From Aliivibrio finisterrensis_A (GTDB lineage: Bacteria > Pseudomonadota > Gammaproteobacteria > Enterobacterales > Vibrionaceae), in NCBI RefSeq assembly GCF_004167675.1, contig NZ_SEZQ01000020.1: a stretch of DNA of 64,000 nt. The stretch is one strand, 5' to 3'. The position numbers and the translations under genes were made by a program. The notes below the pieces were generated by a model. It was not told where the DNA came from, made no database searches, and saw only the letters and a program-made list of their open reading frames with translations. Within the stretch, counting starts at the first letter, position 1, and each line of letters begins with the position of its first letter. Below are positions 17,069 through 24,650 of the stretch, one piece after another.

Positions 17069-17905
17069 ATGAAAGCAAAACTACTGGTTACTTCACTTGT
17101 TTTTATGAGCACTACTGCCGCAGCGTTTACAGACACTAATAAAACCGTTAATGATAATATCATTACTGAACAGAGAGCAGCTCTAGCAAAGAATACTGAT
17201 GGTAAAGGATTTGGCCCTCAATCTCCTAGAGATATCGATAACTTAACTGGCAATAATCAACGTCTGTTTGGATTAGCGCCAGAATATACTCAAATGAATT
17301 TATGTAATATTCATTTCCATAAAAATGCGGAACATAAAGGTGGCGAATTTACTACCTACGTTGGCAATGGCGATGGAAAAGGCAGCAATACTGGCTATGC
17401 GTATAACGGCAAGCTAAGTAAAGCAGAACTAAAACCATTTAATCACAAAAATAGTACACTGCAATCTGGTGACACCATTGAAGTGCATTATGTTCATACC
17501 ACGGCTAACGTTAAACCAGGCCCAACACTTGGTGCATGTTTATCTGACTCAATTGGCAACCCACAATTACGTGTAGAAACACAAGTGTATGTTTTAGTTA
17601 ATGATAACTCAGCTCAGGATTTTGAGTATTTAACTGAATACGCTAAAAAGTCGGGGTATTACCAAGCGGTAAACATTCCAGTTAATACAGGAAAACCAAT
17701 TCAATATGCAGGTTCAACAACAGGGCCTAGCTATAATGAGCAAGGATCACCTTTACAAGTAACTTGGAGCGTTAGACCGCAAGTGACTAAAGTTAATATT
17801 AGTTCTGTCGCTGAATGGTTAACAGAAAATGATTTTGAAGAAGATCACGCTCATGGTGTAAGAAACCTAGTGACTAATCCAGATCTACTTTCTTCCGGGC
17901 ATTAA
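17069..17905 (+). CDS. Delta-class carbonic anhydrase, exported
   Basis: The 278-residue product has a Sec signal peptide (MKAKLLVTSLVFMSTTAAA, cleavage near residue 19), so it acts in the periplasm or outside. The core carries the motifs of the delta-class/CA_like family: MNLCNIHFHKNAEHKGGEF near residue 78 and VHYVHTT near residue 144, with the His residues expected to hold the catalytic zinc and Cys79 and Cys160 perhaps forming a disulfide. It would interconvert CO2 and bicarbonate. This class was defined in diatoms and also occurs in marine gamma-proteobacteria. The gene is single, divergent from LysR, and followed by a terminator. Confidence 0.8.
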   Translation: MKAKLLVTSLVFMSTTAAAFTDTNKTVNDNIITEQRAALAKNTDGKGFGPQSPRDIDNLTGNNQRLFGLAPEYTQMNLCNIHFHKNAEHKGGEFTTYVGNGDGKGSNTGYAYNGKLSKAELKPFNHKNSTLQSGDTIEVHYVHTTANVKPGPTLGACLSDSIGNPQLRVETQVYVLVNDNSAQDFEYLTEYAKKSGYYQAVNIPVNTGKPIQYAGSTTGPSYNEQGSPLQVTWSVRPQVTKVNISSVAEWLTENDFEEDHAHGVRNLVTNPDLLSSGH

Positions 17906-17928
17906 CTTTTACCCTATCTATTTAAAGC

Positions 17929-17962
17929 TAAGGGGAAATAGCTAATTTGCTATTCCCCTCAG
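17929..17962 (+). terminator. Terminator after carbonic anhydrase
   Basis: AGGGGAAATAGC-TAATT-TGCTATTCCCCT forms a stable hairpin. Its core ATAGCTAATTTGCTATT recurs in the hairpin at 23469-23497. Confidence 0.7.
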
Positions 17963-18099
17963 TTTGTTTCAAGTATCTCTGTTTGGGTTATCCAAAATAA
18001 TACAAAACGCTTGCGATAGAGAAAACCTGAGAATGAAATCAACAATACTTATTTTATAGAATAGAATAGAAATAAGGTACTTTTTGCTAACCTTACCAT

Positions 18100-19137
18100 C
18101 TAGACAAGCTCATTTAGCATTTCAACCCTATACTCTGTGAGTGGTTTATTAGCACGCACTTTTTCAATATAATCTGGATTAGCGATCAACGGACGGCCTA
18201 TTGCTATCAGGTTAGCATCCCCACGACGCAGTGTGTCACGAGCACTTTCAGGACTATAGCCTCCACAGGCAATCACTGTACCTTGATAAACACTGCGTAT
18301 GTATTGAGTCACTGTACCGTTAATGTATTCAAAGGGGATATCATTGTGCGATCCCGTATGAACATAGGTTAGGTTATATTGATTTAATCGTTGCAGTACG
18401 TAATCCGATATTATTTTGTCGTCCTCATTAAGCTCTAGGTGCTGATGCCCTACCGGAGATAAGCGAACAGCAACATGGTTAATTTCTTTCTGAACCGCAT
18501 CAATGACGTCAAATAAAAAGCGCGCCATTTTTTCTGGATTTCCGCCCCATGCGTCATTACGTCGGTTGGTTTCCCAATGCAGAAACTGATCCAACAAATA
18601 ACCGTTGGCAGCGTGAAGTTCCACCCCATCAAAACCAGCCTTTCGGGCGTTTTCCGCGGCCTTAGCAAACTCCTGAATCACCTCAAAAATTTCAGTTTCA
18701 GATATTTCACGCGGCATGCCATATTGTAGACCGTTACCGCGAGGTACACGGCCATTTAATATTACCGCTGAAGGTGCTACTGGCTGTTTTCCATCTAGAT
18801 AATAAGGGTGAGAAACTCGACCACAGTGCCAAAGTTGAGCAAAAATTTTGCCTCCGTTCTGATGAACCTTGTCAGTAACTTTCTTCCACCCCTCAATTTG
18901 AGCCTCGTTATATAGACCTGGAGTATTTGGATAGCCCTGTGCCATTGGCGAAATGATAGTGGCTTCCGCAACGATTAAACCCACGTCAGCACGGCGTCCA
19001 TAGTAATCTGCCATCGCGTTAGTTGGTATTAATTCCTCTGTCGCCATTGATCGGGTCATCGGTGCCATAACAATACGGTTTTTTAAGCTTAGGTCATCAC
19101 TAAGGTTAATCGTATCAAACAGGATATCTTTGTTCAT
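18100..19137 (-). CDS. Old Yellow Enzyme family alkene reductase
   Basis: A 345-residue FMN-dependent flavoprotein with a TIM-barrel fold, resembling N-ethylmaleimide reductase/NemA-type enzymes that reduce activated C=C bonds with NAD(P)H. Visible motifs: NRIVMAPMTRSMA at residue 21, LWHCGRVSHP near 102, GFDGVELHAANGYLLDQFL near 168 (the catalytic His/Asn region), NRRNDAWGG near 192, and the phosphate-binding IACGGY and IAIGRPLIANPD at the end. It follows the SnoaL-like gene in the same direction (about 110 bp), so the two are probably co-transcribed under the divergent LysR regulator. The natural substrate is unknown. Confidence 0.92.
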   Translation of the reverse strand: MNKDILFDTINLSDDLSLKNRIVMAPMTRSMATEELIPTNAMADYYGRRADVGLIVAEATIISPMAQGYPNTPGLYNEAQIEGWKKVTDKVHQNGGKIFAQLWHCGRVSHPYYLDGKQPVAPSAVILNGRVPRGNGLQYGMPREISETEIFEVIQEFAKAAENARKAGFDGVELHAANGYLLDQFLHWETNRRNDAWGGNPEKMARFLFDVIDAVQKEINHVAVRLSPVGHQHLELNEDDKIISDYVLQRLNQYNLTYVHTGSHNDIPFEYINGTVTQYIRSVYQGTVIACGGYSPESARDTLRRGDANLIAIGRPLIANPDYIEKVRANKPLTEYRVEMLNELV

Positions 19138-19245
19138 ACTTTAGTCTCTACTTGATTCTTAATAAGAAAGTTCCACGGATTAGATAGTTTTATTCTCGGG
19201 ATTACGAATAAACTCCAATTCATAATTATGGTTAGAATCTAAGGC

Positions 19246-19833
19246 TTAGTTTTCGATGTAATTGTAGCTAGCATCTGTGCGATCACGTTGACCGAAGTAT
19301 TTATCTTCAAAGTCTGGAGACCAAACCGATGAAGCATCTTGGTTCTGGTTCCAGTCGAACGCTGTTAGGCGATGAACCATTTTCCAAACACCGTTACGGC
19401 GCTCAAACTTGTAGAAGTGGCGACCACCTAAAATCCCCTCTTTTTCCACGCCATCTTCTTCGTGAACGTGGTAAGCCCACACATAGCTTTCAGCCGTTGC
19501 CGTGTCACCATCTACGTTGATAAGGACGTTACTAATGCGGTGTTGAGTTACTTTAAGCGCTTTAAAACCTTCCATTGCAGGCGTAACAAAATTATGAGCA
19601 TTGTCGTTGTAGAAGAATAGATCCGGATAGATAGGGTCTTGGTGTTCTTCAATCGCGTCTTCCCAGTAGGTCGACTTCATAAGTTCACTGTCCATACGGT
19701 CTAGCGAGCGTGCATGGCGATAAATGACTTCAGTAATATCTTGCTTGTCTAATAAAATTTGTAGCTTTTGTTGCATATCCATAAGGATCTCCGACATCGA
19801 CATTTCAGCCTTCTGACTGAATGCCATATTCAT
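19246..19833 (-). CDS. SnoaL-like (NTF2-fold) protein
   Basis: A 195-residue protein with the SnoaL_4/NTF2 layout: LLDKQDITEVIYRHARSLDRMD at the start, then TYWEDAIEEH, a VDGDTATAESYVWAYHV strand and a terminal GRHFYKFERRNGVWKMVHR. The fold makes a cone-shaped pocket used by small dehydratases, isomerases and hydroxylase partners; a ring of Asp/His/Tyr residues is present. It may start at the first ATG or at the Met at residue 11 (MSMSEILMDM). It lies upstream of the Old Yellow Enzyme gene and divergent from LysR, suggesting a two-gene detoxification or catabolic unit. Confidence 0.82.
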   Translation of the reverse strand: MNMAFSQKAEMSMSEILMDMQQKLQILLDKQDITEVIYRHARSLDRMDSELMKSTYWEDAIEEHQDPIYPDLFFYNDNAHNFVTPAMEGFKALKVTQHRISNVLINVDGDTATAESYVWAYHVHEEDGVEKEGILGGRHFYKFERRNGVWKMVHRLTAFDWNQNQDASSVWSPDFEDKYFGQRDRTDASYNYIEN

Positions 19834-19934
19834 TAACTATGTAATTAGCGGCAAATGAGTTTTTATTTATTCACTAGCTATTTGGCTTGAGATGAATCAT
19901 AGAATGTATCGAAGGGTGTGAGAACTGAGTAGTC

Positions 19935-19965
19935 ATGACTAGCAAGTATGCGATTTTGGAATAAT
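19935..19965. promoter_or_regulatory. Conserved 31-bp upstream motif, candidate LysR operator
   Basis: ATGACTAGCAAGTATGCGAT and the following TTTGGAATAAT match bases 38068-38098 with about two mismatches. Both copies lie between a minus-strand redox gene and a plus-strand LysR gene (intact here, decayed at 38119). The conservation in otherwise unrelated intergenic DNA points to a regulator binding site. Confidence 0.6.
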
Positions 19966-20041
19966 AGCCTTACGTAATTTGAACTAATCATGTGCTAATA
20001 TGGCAAATCACTATGCGAATTGAGAATAATTGGAGTGTATT

Positions 20042-20941
20042 ATGGATCAACTCAGCGCCATGCGTGCCTTTGTCCGTGTCGTGCAGATGGGCAGTTTTTC
20101 TGCTGCAGGCCGTGATATGAATACGACCCAAACCACGATAAGCAAAAAGGTAGCGGCACTTGAACAGCAAATAGGTGTGAAACTGCTAACCCGCAGCAGT
20201 CGAGATCATACTCTCACCCCAACAGGCACAGAATACTTTGAGCAGTGCGTGGCGATTTTAGGAGATCTAGATGAAGCAGAAGCAAGAGCTCGCGCAGAAA
20301 TTGCTTCACCGCGTGGAACTATCCGAATTGCCGCTCCTGTCGCGTTTGGTCGCTTGGTGATTGCGCCACACATTGCTGAGTTTTTTACTCTATATCCGGA
20401 AATTAAAGTAGATTTGGTTCTGGGTGACAAACATGTGGATATGATTAGTGATGGGATCGATGTAGCAATTCGTGCTAGACCGTTGGAGGATTCATCTCTG
20501 GTGGCGAGACACTTGTTTAACAACCCAATGATGTTATTGGCCTCACCTCAATACCTAGCTCGATATGGGGAACCCAAAGAACCCGAGGAACTTAAAGAGC
20601 ATAACTGCCTTGTGTTCTCAAATCTCAAATCCATTAATGTATGGCGTTTTATTAAGGAAGATAAAGAATTATCAGTAGCAGTTAACGGTAACTTTCAGAG
20701 TGATAATGGGGATGTATTATTAGAAGTCGCACTGGCCGGAATAGGTATTGTTCAGCTACCGAATTGGATGGTAAACACTCATATCAAGTCAGGGGCGCTA
20801 AAAGAAATCATGGGGAACTACTCAGGACAAACATTACCGTTTAATGCAATCTACCCACAAAATCGCTATGTACCACTCAAAGTTCGTTGCTTCGTTGATT
20901 TTATGAAAGAGAAGCTGTCCGATAGCAAAATGTATAAGTAA
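20042..20941 (+). CDS. LysR-family transcriptional regulator
   Basis: A 299-residue regulator starting MDQLSAMRAFVRVVQMG. The ATG at 20042 is preferred over the in-frame TTG at 20030 because GGAG (20033) sits at the right distance before it. The helix-turn-helix covers residues 15-45 (SFSAAGRDMNTTQTTISKKV); the effector domain has the usual DGIDVAIRARPLEDSSLVAR and VALAGIGIVQLPNWMV. It is divergent from the SnoaL-like/Old Yellow Enzyme pair and shares its upstream 31-bp motif with a LysR remnant at 38119, so the two are probably paralogues. Confidence 0.92.
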   Translation: MDQLSAMRAFVRVVQMGSFSAAGRDMNTTQTTISKKVAALEQQIGVKLLTRSSRDHTLTPTGTEYFEQCVAILGDLDEAEARARAEIASPRGTIRIAAPVAFGRLVIAPHIAEFFTLYPEIKVDLVLGDKHVDMISDGIDVAIRARPLEDSSLVARHLFNNPMMLLASPQYLARYGEPKEPEELKEHNCLVFSNLKSINVWRFIKEDKELSVAVNGNFQSDNGDVLLEVALAGIGIVQLPNWMVNTHIKSGALKEIMGNYSGQTLPFNAIYPQNRYVPLKVRCFVDFMKEKLSDSKMYK

Positions 20942-20952
20942 CATCGCGACCT

Positions 20953-21126
20953 ATGACGAATGTTCAAGCACAACTGGCTGCAATTATCGAACAGGACACT
21001 GTTGCGGCGGAACTTACTGTGGATGCGTCAGTATCAGATAAATGGGTTGATTTGGTTGAAAGAGATATCGACATCGCCATTCGAGCCTTTATTGAGTTTA
21101 TGTCTAACTACTTTTCTAGTGAATAA
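20953..21126 (+). pseudogene. Mosaic mini-ORF built of LysR fragments and another gene
   Basis: The 57-residue frame is in three pieces. Residues about 5-15 (VQAQLAAIIEQ) are identical to an internal part of the protein at 36679-37053, and the DNA also matches closely. Residues about 18-44 (AELTVDASVSDKWVDLVERD and following DIAIR) are the middle of a LysR effector domain. The end (AFIEFMSNYFS) is the extreme C-terminus of a LysR protein, much like the remnant at 38119-38298. The middle of the effector domain has been lost. It is best read as recombination debris that happens to stay open. Confidence 0.6.
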
Positions 21127-21151
21127 CCGAGGCTCTATTTTTTATTTTATG

Positions 21152-22039
21152 CTAATTAAATCGACGTCGAAATTCAGTTGGCGTCATCACTTTTAACTCT
21201 TTAAACTGACGATTAAAGTTAGATATATTTTTAAATCCCGTTTTTTCTGCCACTAATGCGATAGGAAAGTTAGTACTCGCTAACAGCTCACACGCTTTAC
21301 CAATACGATATTGCTTTAGATGGTCAGAAAAACTCATTCCATAATGCTTCTCAAACATTCGATAAGCCGAGCTCTCACTCATATGAAGTCGCTTACATAA
21401 ATCAGAGATCTTAATTGCATCACCATAATACGTTTCTATATAACGAGTTGCTCGCTCAATTCGATGGTTTAATTCAGAATCATCGGAAAGCGGCTTAATT
21501 CGATAAGGCGTGGTTGATAGCTTTTTTGCTTTCGTATCATCAGAAAGACTGACTAATATCTCAATCACTTTTATCGCCTGCAAATGACGATCTAGCGTAT
21601 TAGCGTGTTTTAATAATTCTGACATCTTATGCGCGGTTTCTGGGCTAAACGATAGGCCATAAGCAGAATTATCTAATAACCGCTTGAGGTTTCTCGCTTC
21701 AGGGATCAGTCTCATTAAGCGCTCAACCCAATGATGAGCAAACCAAATAATTAAGGTGTGATGCTTGGACTGCTCTAATTTTACGCTTCGCCCTGCCACC
21801 ATATGAGGCAAACCCGGACCATAAAGAAGCAGAGAATTATGGTGGATATCACCAATCGCATCTCCTGCAAAATAACTGCCTTGAAATGCCTCATCAGGGT
21901 CTAGATACAACACCAATTCATACTCAGAATGATAATGCCAAGAACACGCAAACTCATTGTCTTCTACGCGACAATGAAACTCTCTTACTATCCAATCAAA
22001 ACTAGGCACATTTTGCACATGTTCTTTAAATGGTTTCAT
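21152..22039 (-). CDS. AraC-family transcriptional regulator
   Basis: A 295-residue regulator with a cupin-like N-terminal sensing domain (CSWHYHSEYELVLYLD, LLYGPGLPHMVAG) and a C-terminal double helix-turn-helix (ISDLCKRLHMSESSAYRMFE and PIALVAEKTGFKNISNFNRQ followed by FKELKVMTPTEFRRRF). The HYHSEYEL pattern is common in sugar-responsive AraC proteins. It is divergent from the sugar-efflux-type transporter gene (205-bp spacer) and probably controls it. Confidence 0.92.
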   Translation of the reverse strand: MKPFKEHVQNVPSFDWIVREFHCRVEDNEFACSWHYHSEYELVLYLDPDEAFQGSYFAGDAIGDIHHNSLLLYGPGLPHMVAGRSVKLEQSKHHTLIIWFAHHWVERLMRLIPEARNLKRLLDNSAYGLSFSPETAHKMSELLKHANTLDRHLQAIKVIEILVSLSDDTKAKKLSTTPYRIKPLSDDSELNHRIERATRYIETYYGDAIKISDLCKRLHMSESSAYRMFEKHYGMSFSDHLKQYRIGKACELLASTNFPIALVAEKTGFKNISNFNRQFKELKVMTPTEFRRRFN

Positions 22040-22244
22040 TCTTGACCTTAACGATTAATACCACTTTAAATAAGTCACTCTCAGGCTAATCGTGTAAGCG
22101 TCACCTGTCAAAGAAAGATATCAAAATGACTGAATAGTATTAGAGGTAGCTCGAATAACATCACTCACCTTCCCTATCATTGAGTAGACTACGCCTAATT
22201 AAAACGGTTCAACCACATTCTCTTTTGTACACTGGAGCTTCACT

Positions 22245-23450
22245 ATGCCGCAAAACAAGAAGACATTTTTGTTTATTTTTATCGCCTTTATTACTGGGCT
22301 TTGTAGTGCGTTTTTTTACCCACTATCAAGCTTATTTATTGTAGAGGAGTTGGGCGCATCACCAATGATGTTAAGTCTTTATATGACGCTCGCTGTCAGC
22401 AGCTCTGTGATCGTATCTCAATTTATTGCCAAACGCTCAGACACGCATTGGAACCGTAAAACCATTTTGATTGTTTCTTTAGCAAGTTACTTAATTTTGG
22501 TCGCCAGTTTTACCGTTATTCGTGATTATTGGTTAGCGATTACGATGGCAGTGGTGTTTGGTAGCGTCAGTGGCGCTTCTTTTGGTCAACTGTTTGCCCT
22601 AGGCCGTGAATATGGTGATAGACACGTTGCCAACAGCACCAGTTTTTTAGCCAAAATGCGAGCAGGCCTTGCGATTGCGTGGGTATTTGGTCCACCTGCG
22701 GCGTTCATGCTAAAAGCACAATTTGGCTTTAGTGCGGCGTTTGCAGTCTCTGCGATTACGGTCTCTATCGCAATATTCATCATCGCTAAATTCATCCCTG
22801 ATAATGTCGTAACCAAAGAAGAGCGAAGCGCTACCGTTATTGAACATAAACCGTTAGGCCGTATGGTTGTTCTCTACTGTTTCATTATTGTGTGTGCGTT
22901 TTCTGCCAATAATTTATACATCACCAGTATGCCTTTGTATCTTTCACAAGAGCTGCAAGTGGATGTGAGTTGGTTAGGCTTAATGTTTGGTATGGCGGCA
23001 GCTTGCGAGATCCCTGTGATGCTTGGAGCCGGTAAAATGGCTGATAAACTAGGCACAACCAGAGTAATGACGCTTGGCGTGATATCTGGTGCTATGTTCT
23101 TTCTTGTTATGCTATCAACCACCAGTTTTACAGGAATGCTAATTGCCCAAATACTTAATGGATTCTTCATTGGTGTATGTGCCACGCTTGGCATGGTCGC
23201 CCTACAAGACATGATGAAAGACCGATTAGGCACGGCCTCTACTCTATTCTCAAACATGTTGAACATCAGTGTGTTGGTATCAAGCGTAATGGTGGGTGTT
23301 GTGGGTGAGTTATACAACTACTACAGCGCACTGTATTTATGCTTTGTTGGTGCTGTTATAGCAGCTGTGTTGTTGATTGTGTTTGAGATATTAGAGAAGA
23401 AGCAGAAAGTGATGATTGAAAGCCAATGCTCGGTGACTAGAGAGGTGTAG
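22245..23450 (+). CDS. MFS transporter, sugar-efflux (SET) type
   Basis: A 401-residue major facilitator with 12 hydrophobic segments. The first helix pair with FITGLCSAFFYPLSSLFIVEE, the SQFIAKRSDTHWNRKTIL loop and the RAGLAIAWVFGPPAAFML segment in the fifth helix match the SetA/SetB/SotB-type sugar efflux group. It would export sugars or sugar analogues using the proton gradient. GGAG precedes the ATG by eight bases. It is divergent from an AraC gene with a cupin sensor, which fits sugar-dependent control. Confidence 0.85.
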   Translation: MPQNKKTFLFIFIAFITGLCSAFFYPLSSLFIVEELGASPMMLSLYMTLAVSSSVIVSQFIAKRSDTHWNRKTILIVSLASYLILVASFTVIRDYWLAITMAVVFGSVSGASFGQLFALGREYGDRHVANSTSFLAKMRAGLAIAWVFGPPAAFMLKAQFGFSAAFAVSAITVSIAIFIIAKFIPDNVVTKEERSATVIEHKPLGRMVVLYCFIIVCAFSANNLYITSMPLYLSQELQVDVSWLGLMFGMAAACEIPVMLGAGKMADKLGTTRVMTLGVISGAMFFLVMLSTTSFTGMLIAQILNGFFIGVCATLGMVALQDMMKDRLGTASTLFSNMLNISVLVSSVMVGVVGELYNYYSALYLCFVGAVIAAVLLIVFEILEKKQKVMIESQCSVTREV

Positions 23451-23468
23451 GGTTAACGCCATTTAAGT

Positions 23469-23498
23469 GCAGGGGGTAATAGCTAATTTGCTATTGCC
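23469..23498 (+). terminator. Terminator after the MFS gene
   Basis: GGGGGTAATAGC-TAATTT-GCTATTGCCCC forms a strong hairpin. The core equals that at 17929-17962. Confidence 0.65.
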
Positions 23499-23638
23499 CC
23501 AAAATGTGTTTATGGCAATATAAGCCGTCATAATAATAATTTTCTCAATAGTCTGTCGGCTAAATTCCACTGCCTAATATCGTTTAAGATCATGTAGACT
23601 GGAACGCTTGTGAAGGTGTTAAATAGGAAGTTTGCTTC

Positions 23639-23965
23639 ATGCGAAAATCAGATAAGAAGGTCGAGAACCTAATTAGAGATCTGTTGACCGAAGTTTGTGA
23701 GGATACGTTAAAAGGCTACGATGGTTTTCTTTGGGTAACTCATACGGTCAAATTCTCATCTTTTCCACAAAGCTTAGAAATAGTCTGCGTATTCGAAACG
23801 AATCAAGATAAAGCAAACTTTTTAGCGGGAGAAGGCCCACAGCATGTCTCAATAACTATCCAAAAGGCGTTTAATGAGGTAGGGGTGCAACTAAAGAACG
23901 TCGGTAAGCAAATAAGTTACGATACGCAACAGAATCGCGATCGCGGTAGTCAAAGAAGTGAATAA
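23639..23965 (+). CDS. Conserved hypothetical protein
   Basis: A 108-residue protein, soluble and basic at its start (MRKSDKKVENLIRDLLTEVCE), then SLEIVCVFETNQDK and SITIQKAFNEVGVQLKNVGKQISYDTQQN. It resembles short Vibrio proteins with the same N-terminal motif that databases label loosely as Fis-type regulators (recalled); no helix-turn-helix could be recognised here, so no function is given. AGGAAG precedes the ATG by eight bases. The last bases overlap the start of the next gene, implying translational coupling. Confidence 0.75.
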   Translation: MRKSDKKVENLIRDLLTEVCEDTLKGYDGFLWVTHTVKFSSFPQSLEIVCVFETNQDKANFLAGEGPQHVSITIQKAFNEVGVQLKNVGKQISYDTQQNRDRGSQRSE

Positions 23966-24377
23966 TAAACTATTGTATGTACTTACAGCGTCGGTAATGA
24001 TAATGGCCGCATATGGATTTTACTCATCTTCGCAGCGTAAAGAGTATATAGCTGAATTAGAAAGGCTCAGCCCAACGACACAATACACAGTAGGGACAAA
24101 GGTCTCGAATTACTTCGGAATCGATGAATACGGAGTGTTAGGAGATTTTTACCCGTGTGTAAGCAAGTACAGACCAGTTTCCTCAAGAATAGTGAAAGGT
24201 AATAATTCCCGTATGCTTAACCTGAAGTTAAACGATGGATATGTGCTTAGCCTGTCCATTTCGGGAGGTGAAGCATTTCAGTTTTCTTTAGAAAGGAAAA
24301 ATGATGAAGGTAGGACTTTATGGCGTTCATCAGGTTTTGCTTTGAACTGTGAACTTTCCTTACTAAATACAAAATAG
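23958..24377 (+). CDS. Hypothetical membrane-anchored or exported protein
   Basis: A 139-residue product beginning with GTG that overlaps the preceding gene by eight bases. The N-terminus (NNKLLYVLTASVMIMAAYGF) is a signal anchor with no clear cleavage site; the rest is a small beta-rich domain with two Cys (YPCVSKY and LNCEL) that may pair in the periplasm. No family was recognised. The coupling suggests joint function with the 108-residue upstream protein. Confidence 0.7.
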   Translation: MNNKLLYVLTASVMIMAAYGFYSSSQRKEYIAELERLSPTTQYTVGTKVSNYFGIDEYGVLGDFYPCVSKYRPVSSRIVKGNNSRMLNLKLNDGYVLSLSISGGEAFQFSLERKNDEGRTLWRSSGFALNCELSLLNTK

Positions 24378-24584
24378 TGAATAGTGTAGTGGCCTACAAC
24401 AATTGGTCACTCATTTAGATATTTTGCCATACTCCCGGTAATTCATAGTGCGCTGATTTAGCAAAAACACTGACTCTTTTCTATCCAAAAACAAGCTAAC
24501 GTATACTATTTTGTTGAGCTCACTCGACCATCACCTACATTCGTCTCAGCCAATAAGCTCTTCCCCCTCTCCACCAAACTAGAA

Positions 24585-24615
24585 AAATGCCAGTCAGCTT
24601 AACTGACTGGCATTT
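24585..24615 (-). terminator. Terminator of alkylsulfatase 1
   Basis: AATGCCAGTCAG and CTGACTGGCATT form a perfect 12-bp stem with a CTTAA-type loop; on the minus strand a T run follows. Confidence 0.85.
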
Positions 24616-24650
24616 CATTACCCACAATTAGGAGGTTTTTTCATTACATG

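Noticed and set aside
20960..21196. 78-residue frame after the LysR gene
   Set aside because: Out of frame with the recognisable LysR fragments and overlapping the AraC 3' end; no support.
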